A stretch of 64,000 nt of DNA from positions 38,070 through 102,069 of the forward strand of contig VTPC01000964.1 in NCBI GenBank assembly GCA_011009095.1. Reading direction: 5' to 3'. Positions 1 to 11,658 of this stretch are shown here, one piece after another; positions within the stretch are counted from its first letter, which is position 1, and the number at the start of each line of letters is the position of its first letter. The notes beneath the pieces are model-generated. The model worked only from the letters and a program-made list of their open reading frames with translations. It did no database searches and was not told the origin of the DNA. The translations under genes and the position numbers were made by a program. Origin of the DNA: Ignelater luminosus (lineage: Eukaryota > Arthropoda > Insecta > Coleoptera > Elateridae).

Positions 1-267
1 ATCAGTCATTCTAACCTCAAACGTTCTGTCAAATGTCAATGTCAACTATTAAATAAGATACTACTAATACTGAATCTTAATTTTTGTAAATTACAAAATA
101 AGAATAATAATTAGTGTAGAAGAATTAAATATTTTTACATGTACAAAGTATGTTTTTTCTCACATTTAATTTTGATTAATACGATCAGTATCGTGCTACC
201 TTGAGACTTTGCAAGCATATTTTATTTATGTTGGACAGTTACAGACCTTAATACTATGCAAAACTAG
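1..267. other. Left edge, no gene seen
   Basis: AT-rich sequence with no supported coding exon. It probably contains the 3' untranslated region of the minus-strand gene whose stop codon is at 268. Nothing else is recognisable. Confidence 0.5.
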
Positions 268-751
268 TTACATACCCATTGACATTTCAGGTTTGCTAGG
301 CAACAAATCAGTCCTTTGCAACAATCCATATTTTTCAACTTTGCTCGACTCTAAATCCAAAAATACATCTTTTCTTTTTAACTTAACATGTTCTGTTAAA
401 ATCTCATCTTTATCTACAATGTCCTTTTCCTTCATAAAGATACCTTGAGTAACCATTATATCATCTTCTATGTTGCCAGCATCTTCCATACATAATTTCG
501 TGCTGTCAAACAACTTAAAAGAAAACTCGTAAGATACTTATTTAGAACTAATAATCAGTACTCACTTGAATAACTCTTGCACTATTAGTTTTAAGACTTC
601 GATTCTCAACATTATATCGATCTATGTTTTTTGCAACATCTTTGGAAAACTCTGGATTGCTCAATACACCTTGAAAAACTTCTCTTAACACACAAGAGAC
701 ATCGTGATTCTCAGGATGTTTATTTTTAGCAAATAATGGTATGGGATCCAT
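268..751 (-). CDS. Small two-exon hypothetical protein
   Basis: I do not recognise this family. Exon 1 runs 751-566, starting ATG with MDPIPLFAKNKH; exon 2 runs 513-268 and ends at a stop. The donor GTGAGT and the acceptor TTTTAAG join in phase 0 and give a 143-residue protein. An upstream in-frame ATG at 772 would add seven residues; the internal ATG at 751 looks more natural because the extension is short and hydrophobic. The protein is acidic and lysine-rich with no signal peptide or membrane segment, and is probably soluble and intracellular. Intact splice phase and biased composition favour a real gene. It lies in the same orientation as the chromodomain gene upstream, about 430 bases from that gene's stop. 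Confidence 0.6.
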
Positions 752-1179
752 CTTCTCTCTTATTAAAAACAACTTTTAATCTTTTTGACATTAGAAATTT
801 ATATAAACAACAATAACATTCCTCTTCATGAATAAAAACATAACAATTACTATAGAAACTTCGATACTACTTTATTTCCTGTGTATAATTACATAAATAT
901 TAACAGATCAAATAATAATAATAATAGTTACCGAAAAATAATTTTTTTTAATATAATAATGTTTCACTTTGCATATAAAAATGTGACAATACAAAATCCG
1001 CCACCAATATATGCAATGCAAACAAATCAAAGCAAAAATATAAACCAGAAATATAAATATGTACCAGATGCTGAATACATTACAAGGGTATTCACAAAAA
1101 CACTTAAAACTCTTAAAAATTACATTTGCACTTAAGCAGATAGTTGATCTTCAAGCAGTTAAAAAAGAAAAATTACATT
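752..1179. other. Spacer between two minus-strand genes
   Basis: AT-rich spacer. It must hold the promoter of the small gene at 268-751 and the 3' untranslated region of the chromodomain gene ending at 1180. No clear regulatory motif can be defended. Confidence 0.4.
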
Positions 1180-4100
1180 CTATTTATCAAGTTCTAACGC
1201 TGCATATTGTTCTGCTGATACATCTGTCATCATTAGATTTCCATCTGGCAACATCAGGACTACTTTGCGAGTTCCACCTATAAAAGTAAAAAATGTTAAC
1301 AAACGCCCTCAACCAAAAAGTAATATTTTTACCAGGACTTGGTGGATCTGCCTTGACAATTTGTGCCACAATTTGTGATTCTTCTCCACCATCACCTTCT
1401 GGTTCTTCAGCTTGTGTGTTAATCATTAATGCCTGTTCCAGTTCATCAGATTCTGTAGTTCCTGTATCCATCATTAAAGTCTGTGGTTCTTCAGCCATTG
1501 GCTCTGAAGACACTAAAACACACTGACGCTGTCCATCTGGTCCTTCACTCACCAAAATTGTCTGTCCTTCTTCATTTTGTCCAGCCACTTGATAGATTGT
1601 TCCATCATCTCCAGTAATTAATAAAGGAGTTTCGGAATCAGTTAAACTAAAGGTTGATAAATCTGCAAGTCCAGTTTCGGCAGGTAATGTTGATAAAGAT
1701 TCAATTTCATTTAAAGGTGTAACAGTATTTGATACAGCTGTTTGTTCTTCATCTGTCGTTAATAATGGCATATTTATTACAGTTGGAGAAGTTTGAACTA
1801 ATGCAGGTGATTGACTTGCTTGTACCAATGTCGGTTGAGCTAATGTAGCAACTATGGTATTAACAGATGATGATGGTGGTGGTGCAGGTGCTATTTTTTT
1901 TACAGGTTTCTCTGATGCCTTATAAATAGAAGTGTTGCCTATTTTTCTAGTAACACTTGCAGGTTTGTATGTATTTAAGTTGGGAGTTCTTTTTAAAACA
2001 GGCTCTGAATGAATTATAGTCTTTGGTAAAACTGTTCTCGGCCTGTTCGGAGTAACTTTCTGAATAATAGTTGCATTTGGCGATGGTCTGGCTATAGATG
2101 GACGATTAATTGGTGAACGATTTATTGTTGTTACTTTTTGTCGAACAGTTGGCGTACTTAGAATTCTTTTTGAGGGTCCTATGTGACTGGGATTTTGAGT
2201 TACTCTAGCATTTGTTAGGGCTGCATTTAAAATCGATGTCCCTCGTGCAATAGGTTTTGGTTTAGTGGTTGAGGTTATTATGCTTGAAGAATTATTTCTT
2301 TCTATAGTATTAGATGCTATGCATTCTTCCATATCATCTTTCATAGGTATTTTACTATCGGAGAGAATAGGCGTTATAATTGGAACAGGATGTGGTTTGA
2401 CTGCAACAAAAAAACAAATAAGTGTTCAAACAAAAAAGAATGTAAATTAATACTTACCAGCTTTTGTATTTACTGATTTTGGTTTAGCCAGTGTGGAATC
2501 TGCATTAGTTGTAGATGTTGTAACAACGGTAGATAAAACAGTGGATACTGTACTGATAGTGGTGTTAACACTTGTTGCCGTTGTACTGTCAGGAACAGAA
2601 ACAGCAATACTGATAACTGGAGAATTGGTTGCAGTCAAGGTCGTTACTGTACTTGAAGTAGTTTGAGAATTATCAGGTGGTGTAGACACAACTTCTTCAC
2701 TTTTCTCAGTGCTTTTATCTTTTGTTTCTAAACTACATGCATCAACATCCATATCTGGCAATTCTGCAACAGCTTCTTTCACTAAATTATCTAAAGATGT
2801 ATTTTCTGGAAGTGTTTCTTCTGGTTCTGGATAGTCTTGCCCAAGTATTTTTCCTGTTAATGGACATAATGTAAATTCTCCTGGAGGACTATCAGGTGGA
2901 GGCAATGGTAAATCAGTTGGAAATTCTAACTCTTCAAGCCCGTCAGAATCTTCATCGATTTTTTCTTTTTTAGAATCAGCTTTTTCATTAGTATGTGCAT
3001 CAGTTGTTTTCAAGGGCATCTTTGGTGTTGAAGTTATTATTTTTCGTGATAAAATTTTGTTTGTTGGTTTCAGTGCACTAGTAGGAGTCTTAACGTCAGC
3101 TGGTCTGAGTAGTTTGGGAACGGTTTTTGTTGGAGTCTTTGCAATACTGCTTGGTGATCTAGCATCTTTTTTTACTACCTTAATTGTTAAAAAACAGGTT
3201 TAATTTATAACTAATGTAAATAGCATAAAATAAATATAAAATACCTTGATATGAGTTTGTCCAATTTTTGGTCCAACCCTCAGTAGTGGATTTGACGCAC
3301 TTGGAGAGGTATTAGAATCAAGTTTGATTATTCCTTCTGTTTTGGACATAATATAGACACCAGAGGACAAACTTGGCAACTGTTTTTGGCTAACTCTTAA
3401 TACGCGCTGCGGTGTACTAGTTAATGTTCCATCAGTTTTCTTTGTCACGCCATTAACGGAATTTGAAGCTTTCACAATTCTTCTTATTGTTACTGACGGT
3501 TTCTCGTCTTCACTACTATCAGTCTCTTCTTCAAGTTTTATCTTCTTTTCAAAAGAATCCGATGAATCATCATCGTCACTAAAAGATTTTCTTTTACCCG
3601 AAGCTTCATCACCTTCTGTAATGTCACCACACCAAACTTTTACTTGATTTAAAGCTTTCTGTTTACTAGTCCTTTGTGGCCTGTTATCATAAAGTATGTG
3701 AAGTACCACTCAATAATTATTATAATAAAAACAAATTAAGTCTTACCTGCCAACCAATTCTTCTGCTTCACTTTGTTCTGAATGACTCTCATCCACTCGT
3801 TTCTGTAATTTCGGTGTTTTAGGTTTTACAAACAATCTGTCAAATTCTTCTACTAACGATTTACATTTCTCTAAGTGTAATTTTGGTTCCCATGTATTTT
3901 CATTTCTAAATAAATAAAAGAAATAATTAAAAAAAAACCAGAAAAGTTTACTTGCCATTTATTACTTACTCGTTCATATTTTCCCATTTTATTAAATATT
4001 CCATGCATTTCTTTTTATGATTAAATCTTCTGCTAATAATCTTTTCAATTGTGGTCTCCTCTGTAGTATCAGTTTTAGTGGTACGAAGAGCCTTCTTCAT
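1180..4100 (-). CDS. Chromodomain protein, Chromator/Chriz-like
   Basis: Six coding exons: 4100-3970, 3905-3747, 3680-3245, 3178-2458, 2400-1333 and 1277-1180. All have GT-AG borders with consistent phases and encode about 870 residues. An N-terminal chromodomain (about residues 14-68) contains EYLIKW and ENTWEP. A long low-complexity region follows: acidic and serine patches (DDDDSSDSFEKK), Thr/Ser/Val-rich and Pro-rich stretches, and many TP motifs. The C-terminal quarter has ordered-looking stretches (LLITGDDGTIYQVAGQNEEG) and ends MLPDGNLMMTDV...LELDK. Chromodomain plus this C-terminus suggests Chromator, a chromatin and spindle-matrix protein of insect interband regions; that assignment is from memory of family features. 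The ATG at 4100 is provisional: its exon stays open upstream to the acceptor, so an earlier coding exon is possible. Two of the three usual aromatic-cage positions are not aromatic. Confidence 0.7.
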
Positions 4101-4111
4101 ATCAGTTTTCT

Positions 4112-5007
4112 AAAGGTTAAAAAAAAAAAAAACTTATTAGAAATAAAAACAGTTTCCACTTCTAGTTCATTTCAAAATTATGAAAATCAGATATCATGAC
4201 TATTTTTATTAGACAACAATTACTGTGCAAGTGAAAAAAAAATAACTCAAAGTAGGCCATGACCAGTACCATGTGACAATGCTGCTAAGAGAATAGACAG
4301 CGATTGACAGTTGTGAATTGTTGGGTTAAACCAGTATTCAAATTCAATTTGACATTTCCAAATGACAACTATAAATTAAAATTTGAATAAAACAATAGAT
4401 ATTTATGAAGAACACTGCCACATAGTGCAAGTCACGGCCTGCTACAACTTCCTTTTTTGTCGATCGCACAATATTTTTCCAGTACAACATGATTACTTTC
4501 CTATACCTATATTTCAACATTAAACCACTTACGAACAAGTATTTTTGTTTTTAGTAAAATGCTCATGGTTGCCACCTATTTCTCATTTGGAATTCCCTGA
4601 CCAAATTCATAATATTCTATGACTTAAACTATTATAAATGTTTTGAGGAAAGTCACATGAAAAATTTAAATAATGCTCTGATATATATAATCAAAAACAG
4701 TTATTCACGTAACAAAAATAAATACTAATTTGTAGAGGTACAAAAATAAAAGGTCTTCTCGGTGACACTTTTATCACAATAACGTTATCGTTTAGCAAAA
4801 GACGTGCAACAACTCTCTAATATGTTAGGAGTAATATTTTTTGAAATTGGTGGTAAAATGTTATTCATGTAGATGCTGTTTATGACCTTTCTACATTAGG
4901 ATAGGTCATGATACTTTGCTAAGTTGTTACATCTGAAATATTTCAATTATGTAAAAGTTGGTCATACAATTTCTGTGCAAAAAAGATAAAACATGTTGAC
5001 AGAAGTA
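4112..5007. other. Upstream region of the chromodomain gene
   Basis: Contains the upstream intron or promoter of the chromodomain gene and AT-rich sequence. Any first exon or 5' untranslated exon would lie here, but I could not define one. No TATA box or other motif is defensible. Confidence 0.4.
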
Positions 5008-5289
5008 CTATTGCAGCCAAAAAAATGGAAACACCAGCCAGCATTAATCTAGTATGCGCTTTCTATTATTTTTATACATTGTAATGTGATTGTAATTATG
5101 ACTTGACATGTAAATGGTGATATACCACAGTGACTTAAAGAACCATCATCAAATTACAATTTATTTATTATTATTGTTGTCATATTATTGAAATGTAATA
5201 AATTTAAATAATCCATTAATATTTTGTTGCAAAAGACACATATACAAAATATAAAAATTGGTGTTTCCAGTCTTTTGACCCCAATAGTC
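5008..5289. mobile_element. Tc1-like miniature inverted-repeat element
   Basis: The left end ACTATTGCAGCCAAAAAAAT, followed by GGAAACACC, matches the reverse complement of the right end at 22 of 29 bases (ACTATTGGGGTCAAAAGACT, then GGAAACACC). The 282-bp interior is AT-rich and non-coding. Ends with a CAAAA...TGGAAACACC core are typical of Tc1-like elements; this assignment comes from the ends only. Confidence 0.6.
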
Positions 5290-7879
5290 TAGAGCGATCA
5301 AAAAAAAACTTTGGCTTTCAAATTTAAAAACGTACATCAGTGCTTTACACACTCATTTCTAATAAATCAATTGTTTGTTCTTAACGCAATTTTTTGGAAT
5401 TACACAAAACTTTGAACCTATAAAACAATTTTAAATAAACTTAATAAAGTATTTGACAAGAGCTTGACAATTAACAAGTAAGTAAACATTAATTTTAATT
5501 TAACTAATTATTACGATTTTGATATGCGAGTGGCAGCACATTCTCAGCAGCAAAACCACTGCATAGCCTATAATAACGACCAGGTAGCAGTGCTCTTGGT
5601 ACTACTTGTTTAGATTCTGAGTGTGAATAGTTTATTTTGAGGTTATGTTCAGAACACAATAGAGAAGGTGTGCATGATGTACCCTGGGAGTACAACAAAC
5701 GATTGATCTTTTTCTTAATAATTACAAACCATATTTTTGCATCCTTTATTAGATTTTTCCAGGTTATTTAAATGATTAATATGATTAAAAGATGAAAAAT
5801 ATGGTTTGTAGTTAATAAGAAAAAGAGATAACTTGTATTCCTAAGGTGTGTGCCGTCGATTTGATAGACTACATACAGGGTGTTAAAAAAAAATTTAAAT
5901 ATTTAAGGGGCATGCAGTAGTAAAAAAGTCTGAATAAATATGGGTCCGCAAATTAACCGTTTTCAAGATAAGAGAGATTTTCGTTTTTGTGAATTTTTGT
6001 AGTTTTTCGTGTTTACCAGAAAGTTAAGGTATGCAAGACCTGTTTAAACGTTGTGGCAAAAGAACCGGTCCTAATAACTGATCGCCTAAAATGCCTAGCC
6101 AGATATTCAGACTGAAACACGGTTGATGTCTGGATCTGAAAAACTGCGTATGCATAGCACTAAACTGATAATGAAAGTTGTGGCTTTCTTTCACTTTCAA
6201 AAACGAAAATCGCTCTTATCTTACTGCACATACACCAACATACCCTACTTACTACTAGAGTATGTTCGTGTATGCATGATTGCATGCATATGATTTCTCC
6301 CTGTGATGTCACATGATACTCTTTTCACAAAAATGAGAAATTTAATGCTGAATATGTTAAACTGTCATGAAAGATTCCTTTTACTTTTATCTATTATTGA
6401 ACAATCCTCTACACTCTACAGTATAGTTAAATATCTTGCAAAATCAGCTCTTTTTGCTTTTTGTAGTGTAGAGATAAACTTTATTTTATCCTCAACTTTT
6501 TACATTTACTTTTGCTTTAAGTTTGCTTTAGTGAAAGTGAAATATTAAAAACTTGGTTTATACCAGAACAAGTTGAAAAGTTTGGAAAAACTTTGCAACA
6601 GATAATAATTGAAAAATGCCAAAATGGTTAGATTTAGATCTTCATAGTGCTATTATTGCAATCAGCAGTGATTCAATGAATTAAGAGCAAATAATATCAA
6701 AACATACTGGGTGTATGCAAATTCAGAAATTTGATGGTCGAATTTGCAGACACCTGTATAGGGTGATACATTGAAGAAAGCAAAATATTGGTTATGTCAC
6801 TCTCTCGTGGAAGTTGAAAATAAATAGAATATAGTTATTCTCCACAATTTTCCGCAGTAACATTTTTCATACTATCCTAGTTTGGACGCCAAAATTCATT
6901 TTTGTGCTAAATTAAATTCTAACATTTGATGCCATTCTCAGTTTGCTAAAAAAAATATTCCAAAAAAAAAAACTAATCATATTTAATTGGACATCCATGA
7001 TAGTATTTGATACAGTTCCATAAAATATTAGTGATACTGAATCTTTAATTATACATTTGAAAAACTAAGTTAACAACTCAATGAGGCTCAGTCAGAACTT
7101 TTCATTCTAATGTAATGATGATGTATCAGAATATTTTATAACTGTAAAACATAATTTTTAAAATAAACAACTACTGAAATCCCACAAAAAGTATTTGTAG
7201 ATAAAGAACATAAGATTAGATAGACATATCGATAAATAATTAGCTGAAATCATCATTCACTGAAAGTTGATTTGATAGTAAAATTAAAAAAATATAGTTG
7301 CTGGATTAGCACGTTTTCTACACTCTGATTGGTTGTTGATTTACATAATAATAAAAATAATCGGGGAGTTTTCACAAGTCATAATTATAGCTATGACAAC
7401 ATTGATAAATACAACATTTAATTGAAAAAGTAGTTTAGACCAATAAGATGCATTGTAATTACGACATTGCTAAGCAACCAAGTTGTTATCATATTCTGTC
7501 TTTTGTAAATGGCAAGAATCATCAACCAACAGATGACGCTAAATACAAGGTTGATAAAACTGATACTTTAAAACATAGTTTTGTAGGTTGCCCCCGTAAG
7601 GAGAAATTCTAACTCGGGAAAGGGTAGAAGGTGATGTCATGAAAACACAAAAGTAATATGAGTATTTTGTTTAATTGTTACTCCTATATTTTTCATTCAA
7701 CCTTTGAGAATGAGGGTAGAAAATTCATTGGTAGGTTTAACCATTCCACCATATTCTTGTATCACTTTTTTACAAGTTTCTATTAGTTGGAGCTACTTTT
7801 TTCTTTAGCGAAACAGCACAAATTGAGTTACAGTGCCCCCAAGTGGCTAATCGGTATATTCGATGGGAAAACAAATATA
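5290..7879. other. Gene-poor repeat-rich intergenic DNA
   Basis: No gene recognised. A CAGGGTGTT terminus-like sequence at about 5877 opens a stretch with a GGTCCGCAAA-type segment near 5944, which looks like the left part of an insect interspersed repeat with no clear right end. A stretch near 7515-7555 (ATCAACCAACAGATG) recurs inverted near 9049-9064. The small open frames here have no coding character. Confidence 0.45.
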
Positions 7880-8011
7880 CAGGGTGTCTCCAGATAAGGT
7901 TTAGAGTAGGTGTAATGGATAAAAAATTTCAAGATTCGAACTTATTCTTTATAAAAGTTTTTGCTTACTTCAAAAGTAACTTCTGTCAAGTTAAAAAAAC
8001 AAAATGTTATA

Positions 8012-8378
8012 TGGTGTGTTCAGTAACTAACTTTTATGTACAAACCAAAATACAAATTAAACAACATCTCAAATGAAATGATCTATTATTGCGTCTCAAT
8101 TAGTCCACCACCTATTATCTGAACCAATTGCAGCCTTCTTCTCAACTTGAGGAAAACTTGATGTAACTCTTCTGGTCGAATTTCAAACCATAGAACTTAA
8201 TAACAAAAATACGTTGTTCCAATGTTAACATTTTGATTACTTTTTGAATGACAGACTTAAAATGAAGTATTGCTTTTATTTCCATAACAACCATGCCTTG
8301 TTTAGGTAATTTGCTTAATAAATTAATTCAATCTGTACACTAATTTAGAACATAAAAGTTAACTTTTTAAACACCCTG
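8012..8378. mobile_element. Nested CAGGGTGTTT element
   Basis: The right end reads AAACACCCTG followed by TA at 8379-8380. Its reverse complement (CAGGGTGTTTAAAAAGTTAA, then CTTTTATGTTC) resembles a degraded left end near 8012 (GGTGTGTTCAGTAACTAAC, then TTTTATGTAC). It sits between the arms of the 7880-8516 element, so it either inserted later or forms that element's core. It contains the transposase-like remnant at 8086-8187. Confidence 0.5.
8086..8187 (-). pseudogene. Transposase C-terminal remnant, IS630/Tc1 type
   Basis: On the minus strand a 33-residue frame ends at a stop at 8086-8088 and reads FEIRPEELHQVFLKLRRRLQ, then LVQIIGGGLIETQ. The pattern of a Leu-Arg-Arg-Arg-Leu-Gln stretch and a Gly-Gly-X-hydrophobic-Glu tail is the usual C-terminus of insect Tc1/IS630-type transposases (known from the family, not searched here). 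The rest of the transposase is missing, so this is a dead fragment inside a non-autonomous element. Confidence 0.5.
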
Positions 8379-8817
8379 TATAAAATTTTGAATTTTTAAC
8401 TCGATAAAAGTTACTTTGGAAGTAAGCAAAAATTTTTATAAAGAATAAGTTTTTTTTCGTATCTTGAAATTTCTTATCTGTTACACCTATTCTAAACCTT
8501 ATCTGGGGACACCCTGTATAGTTGTGTTTGCAGCATGTTGTGTAATTAATCCAAATTGATCTTTTCTTTTAATTAAAAAAAAAACCAATTATTTATATCA
8601 AGTTTTTGCACTTTTCTTTACTCTACATAGTCTTTGTAGTTTTCATTCTTCCAAAAGAATACCAGGTTCATAGAAGTCACTAAAAAGGTTAGTTTTGTCA
8701 TTAGTAATTTTAGAAGTTATAATATAAAAATATACTTACATGTTTAGTTTTATTATGATTATTATTAATTACTTGTCTTTGATTGTCTCTTGAAAACAAA
8801 AAATACAATATATAGTA

Positions 8818-9413
8818 CAGGGTGTTCCTAAACTACTGTAATTAATTTAAATGGTAAATTGATGATTTACACGAAGTGGGTGACATCTATTGGAAATTAA
8901 AAAATTAGTGTAATAGTGAAGAACATTGTTACAACAGTGAATCATGTCGTCAAAAATAGTCAAAAAACTAAAGTCATCAGATCTGAAGATTTATCGCCAA
9001 CCTTGATAACGCCACTTGAATTATCGTTTACTATTAAATGCAAAATTTAACACCATCTGTTGGTTGATGAAAATAGTAAATTGCTTAGACAATGATGGGC
9101 AATGTAGTGCAAAACAACATGGCAAAGTTTTAAGGTAAAAATGGTTTGGTGACACTGGTATAGAGCAGGTCAGTTACAAACAACCCATAATACCAATTTT
9201 TCTGATGCTTAAACAATTTTAAACAGCACTAAGATGAAAATAACAAGGTCGTAGATGAAGAATTCTTAGGGAAATTCTTACATGTCAACCCAGTTCTCAA
9301 ACAAATGTTGCCTTTTGTGTAATGATAGGTCTCAGCTTTTAGTTTTCAATCTACCAAGTTTGCATATATTATAATCAGTTAAAACCTAATGACAGTAGTT
9401 CAGAAAGACCCTG
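8818..9413. mobile_element. TA-flanked CAGGGTGTTCC element
   Basis: The left end CAGGGTGTTCCTAAACTACT and the reverse complement of the right end (CAGGGTCTTTCTGAACTACT) match closely over about 27 bases. TA lies immediately outside each end. The interior of about 600 bases has no open coding frame. It has the same terminal core as the elements at 7880, 23911 and 39719 but a different subterminal sequence. Confidence 0.7.
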
Positions 9414-11658
9414 TATAATATTTACCTTTGGAAAAATTGTTGGGTTATATGCTGGATGGAGTTCAATATTTGATTTGGAATTGCCAACAAAGTGTTTACT
9501 ACAAATTCGATCATTTTCCTTGGGTTCCCATGGTTTATTACCAGGCAGACTGCAACATTATAACTATTGATTATATCTTGGGCAGTTTAGAATGTGTGAA
9601 ACACGCTGAATCTTGATTATAAACTAATACAGTTTTATATTAGGGAGTTTTTACATGTTCTACGTTAAATAAAAGGTAACGTGTTGGATGTTTTCATAGA
9701 GATAACATTATTGTACTATAAAAAACAATTTGCAAAAACTTCTTAATACGATTATGGACACCTTGGTATCAATTTTTGAAATTATTATTATCATCTTCAG
9801 TTGCTCATTTCTGAATTGCAAAATGGAATTTTGAATTTTTAATTGTGTTGTCGGAAATTGGAATTATATAAATACAAAAACACTTGAGGTTAGAATTTGC
9901 ATTTCAAAAATTAATTATTAAAATTGTCATAAATATAAAATGGCCTTATTCAATAACAAGAGCTACTTACGTTCTATCAACATTGTTGATCCAAGTTTTC
10001 CTTCGGTTTTTTTCATATGATCGACTTGGAAAGCGATAGAACTTCACATCATCAGATGTGTTTGCGTAGGAACTACTACAGTTGACAACACAACACGACA
10101 CTTTTGACACCCGAAGACTTTTATTCATTGTTGTATCTGCTAAAGACTACATGAAAATAGTATTTACTGGTAAAACAAACCACAACAAACACTATTGTTT
10201 TACCATCAAAAACATTTCTCCCACTGATGGCGCCACATTCATTCATACCAAATTGTTGAATGTGTACCTTGGAAATTATATGTATGATTGCCTATCCATC
10301 AATCTTTTTCTAAATAACTTTTTAAACTGCTGTCACTGGGATTTTTCACATCCATATTTTCAAATGCAAGACTCAAAGGTGATGAACTTTTGCTAGTAGT
10401 TTCAGTAGCACAATCTCTTATTATTTCTCTAGCAATATATGTATCAGAATTGATTTTATGAATTTGTAGATTTCTCCAACATAATTAATCGCAACTTTTG
10501 TAAAGCATGTAATGGTGCACTGCTCATTTTTGACACTTGACATTGACGGATGAGCAAAATACATACATATGAAATCATGAGTAACTTCCTAAGGGGTAAA
10601 ATATTAAACTATACATTTATGCGCGGCCAGGCAGCCTACGAAACTACAGTTTTAAAATATCAGTCTTACCAACCTTGGTCAAAATGTATCAGAACGACAT
10701 TAAGGGGAAAAGGGTGTGAATAATAGCTGTAACCAATGTTGCCAGTTGCCGTTACTATAAATTTCCAAATCCGAATATTTGCAACATCTAACATATCACT
10801 GTATTTGACAACATTTTTTGCTGTTGCAGCACAATATGTTCACCCCCATATTAGTTTTTAAATTTTCAATAGAAGTCATAGCAATCATGGCCTACTACAA
10901 CAACCTTCAAAAATGCTTGGTATGGCCATCCCATTCAGTCTTTTTTTGGATTTACCGACAATGGCCCTCTAATTTGCAATTAATTGAAATTACGATGTTG
11001 TGAACCAGGATAATTAGTTTTGGCAACAGTGCAACATTGAGGAGCAGTAAACACGAAGATATGATGCCAATGAAAAGTAGTAAAGCTGTCCACAGTTAGT
11101 GCTTTCAGCAGCAGCGACCGTCAGTTTCCGTAAATGCAAAGGCAGCACTTTTAAAAGCACTGTCTTCACTGATGGCAGACATACTTATAAATTTTCCTTG
11201 GAGTATGTAACCAAAAACCCAAGATATGAGCGTTACTGGGCAAGGTCATAGTATACACAAAATAACTTCATAGATATAATAAATGTAACCTAATCTTTAT
11301 TTGTAACATAAAGGTATAAGTATTTTACATTGCCGTAATCAGGGAGAGACAAGATTCAACCACAAACGCATACTGTAGCTATTTAAAAATGTCATCGATG
11401 ACATCATATCTGAAACTTGGGCAACGCTATTTATAAAATTTCTATATGAAAATGTGCACAAGAAAAAAAGAAAATCGACGTGTCCGAGGATATTGCTTGA
11501 TAATGCATACTTTCGCAAATAATGAATTTATTCCAGACTTTTTTTGTATAAAATTTTGTACTTACTCCAAGACTTCCAATAACAGAAATAAAACTTTGAT
11601 TATTATCAACAATAATAAAACAATAATAATAAATTGATTGATTACCCAACAGTACATA
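9414..11658. other. Intergenic DNA without recognisable gene
   Basis: Several short open frames occur, for example a 104-codon plus-strand frame at 10082-10396, but none has family features, splice support or coding-like composition. The sequence looks like old repeat-derived DNA. No specific element ends were identified. Confidence 0.45.

Larger units (their letters stand above)
7880..8516. mobile_element. TA-flanked CAGGGTGTC element with long inverted arms
   Basis: The element begins CAGGGTGTCTCCAGATAAGG and ends with the near-perfect reverse complement (CCTTATCTGGGGACACCCTG), both flanked by TA. The inverted arms continue inward for about 110 bases with scattered mismatches (left about 7880-7995, right about 8396-8516). 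TA flanks and long arms fit a Tc1/mariner-type non-autonomous element. A second, smaller element appears nested inside it at about 8012-8378. Confidence 0.75.

Noticed and set aside
10082..10396. 104-codon plus-strand open frame
   Set aside because: No domain, no splice context, no recognisable relatives and low-complexity composition; likely chance in AT-rich DNA.
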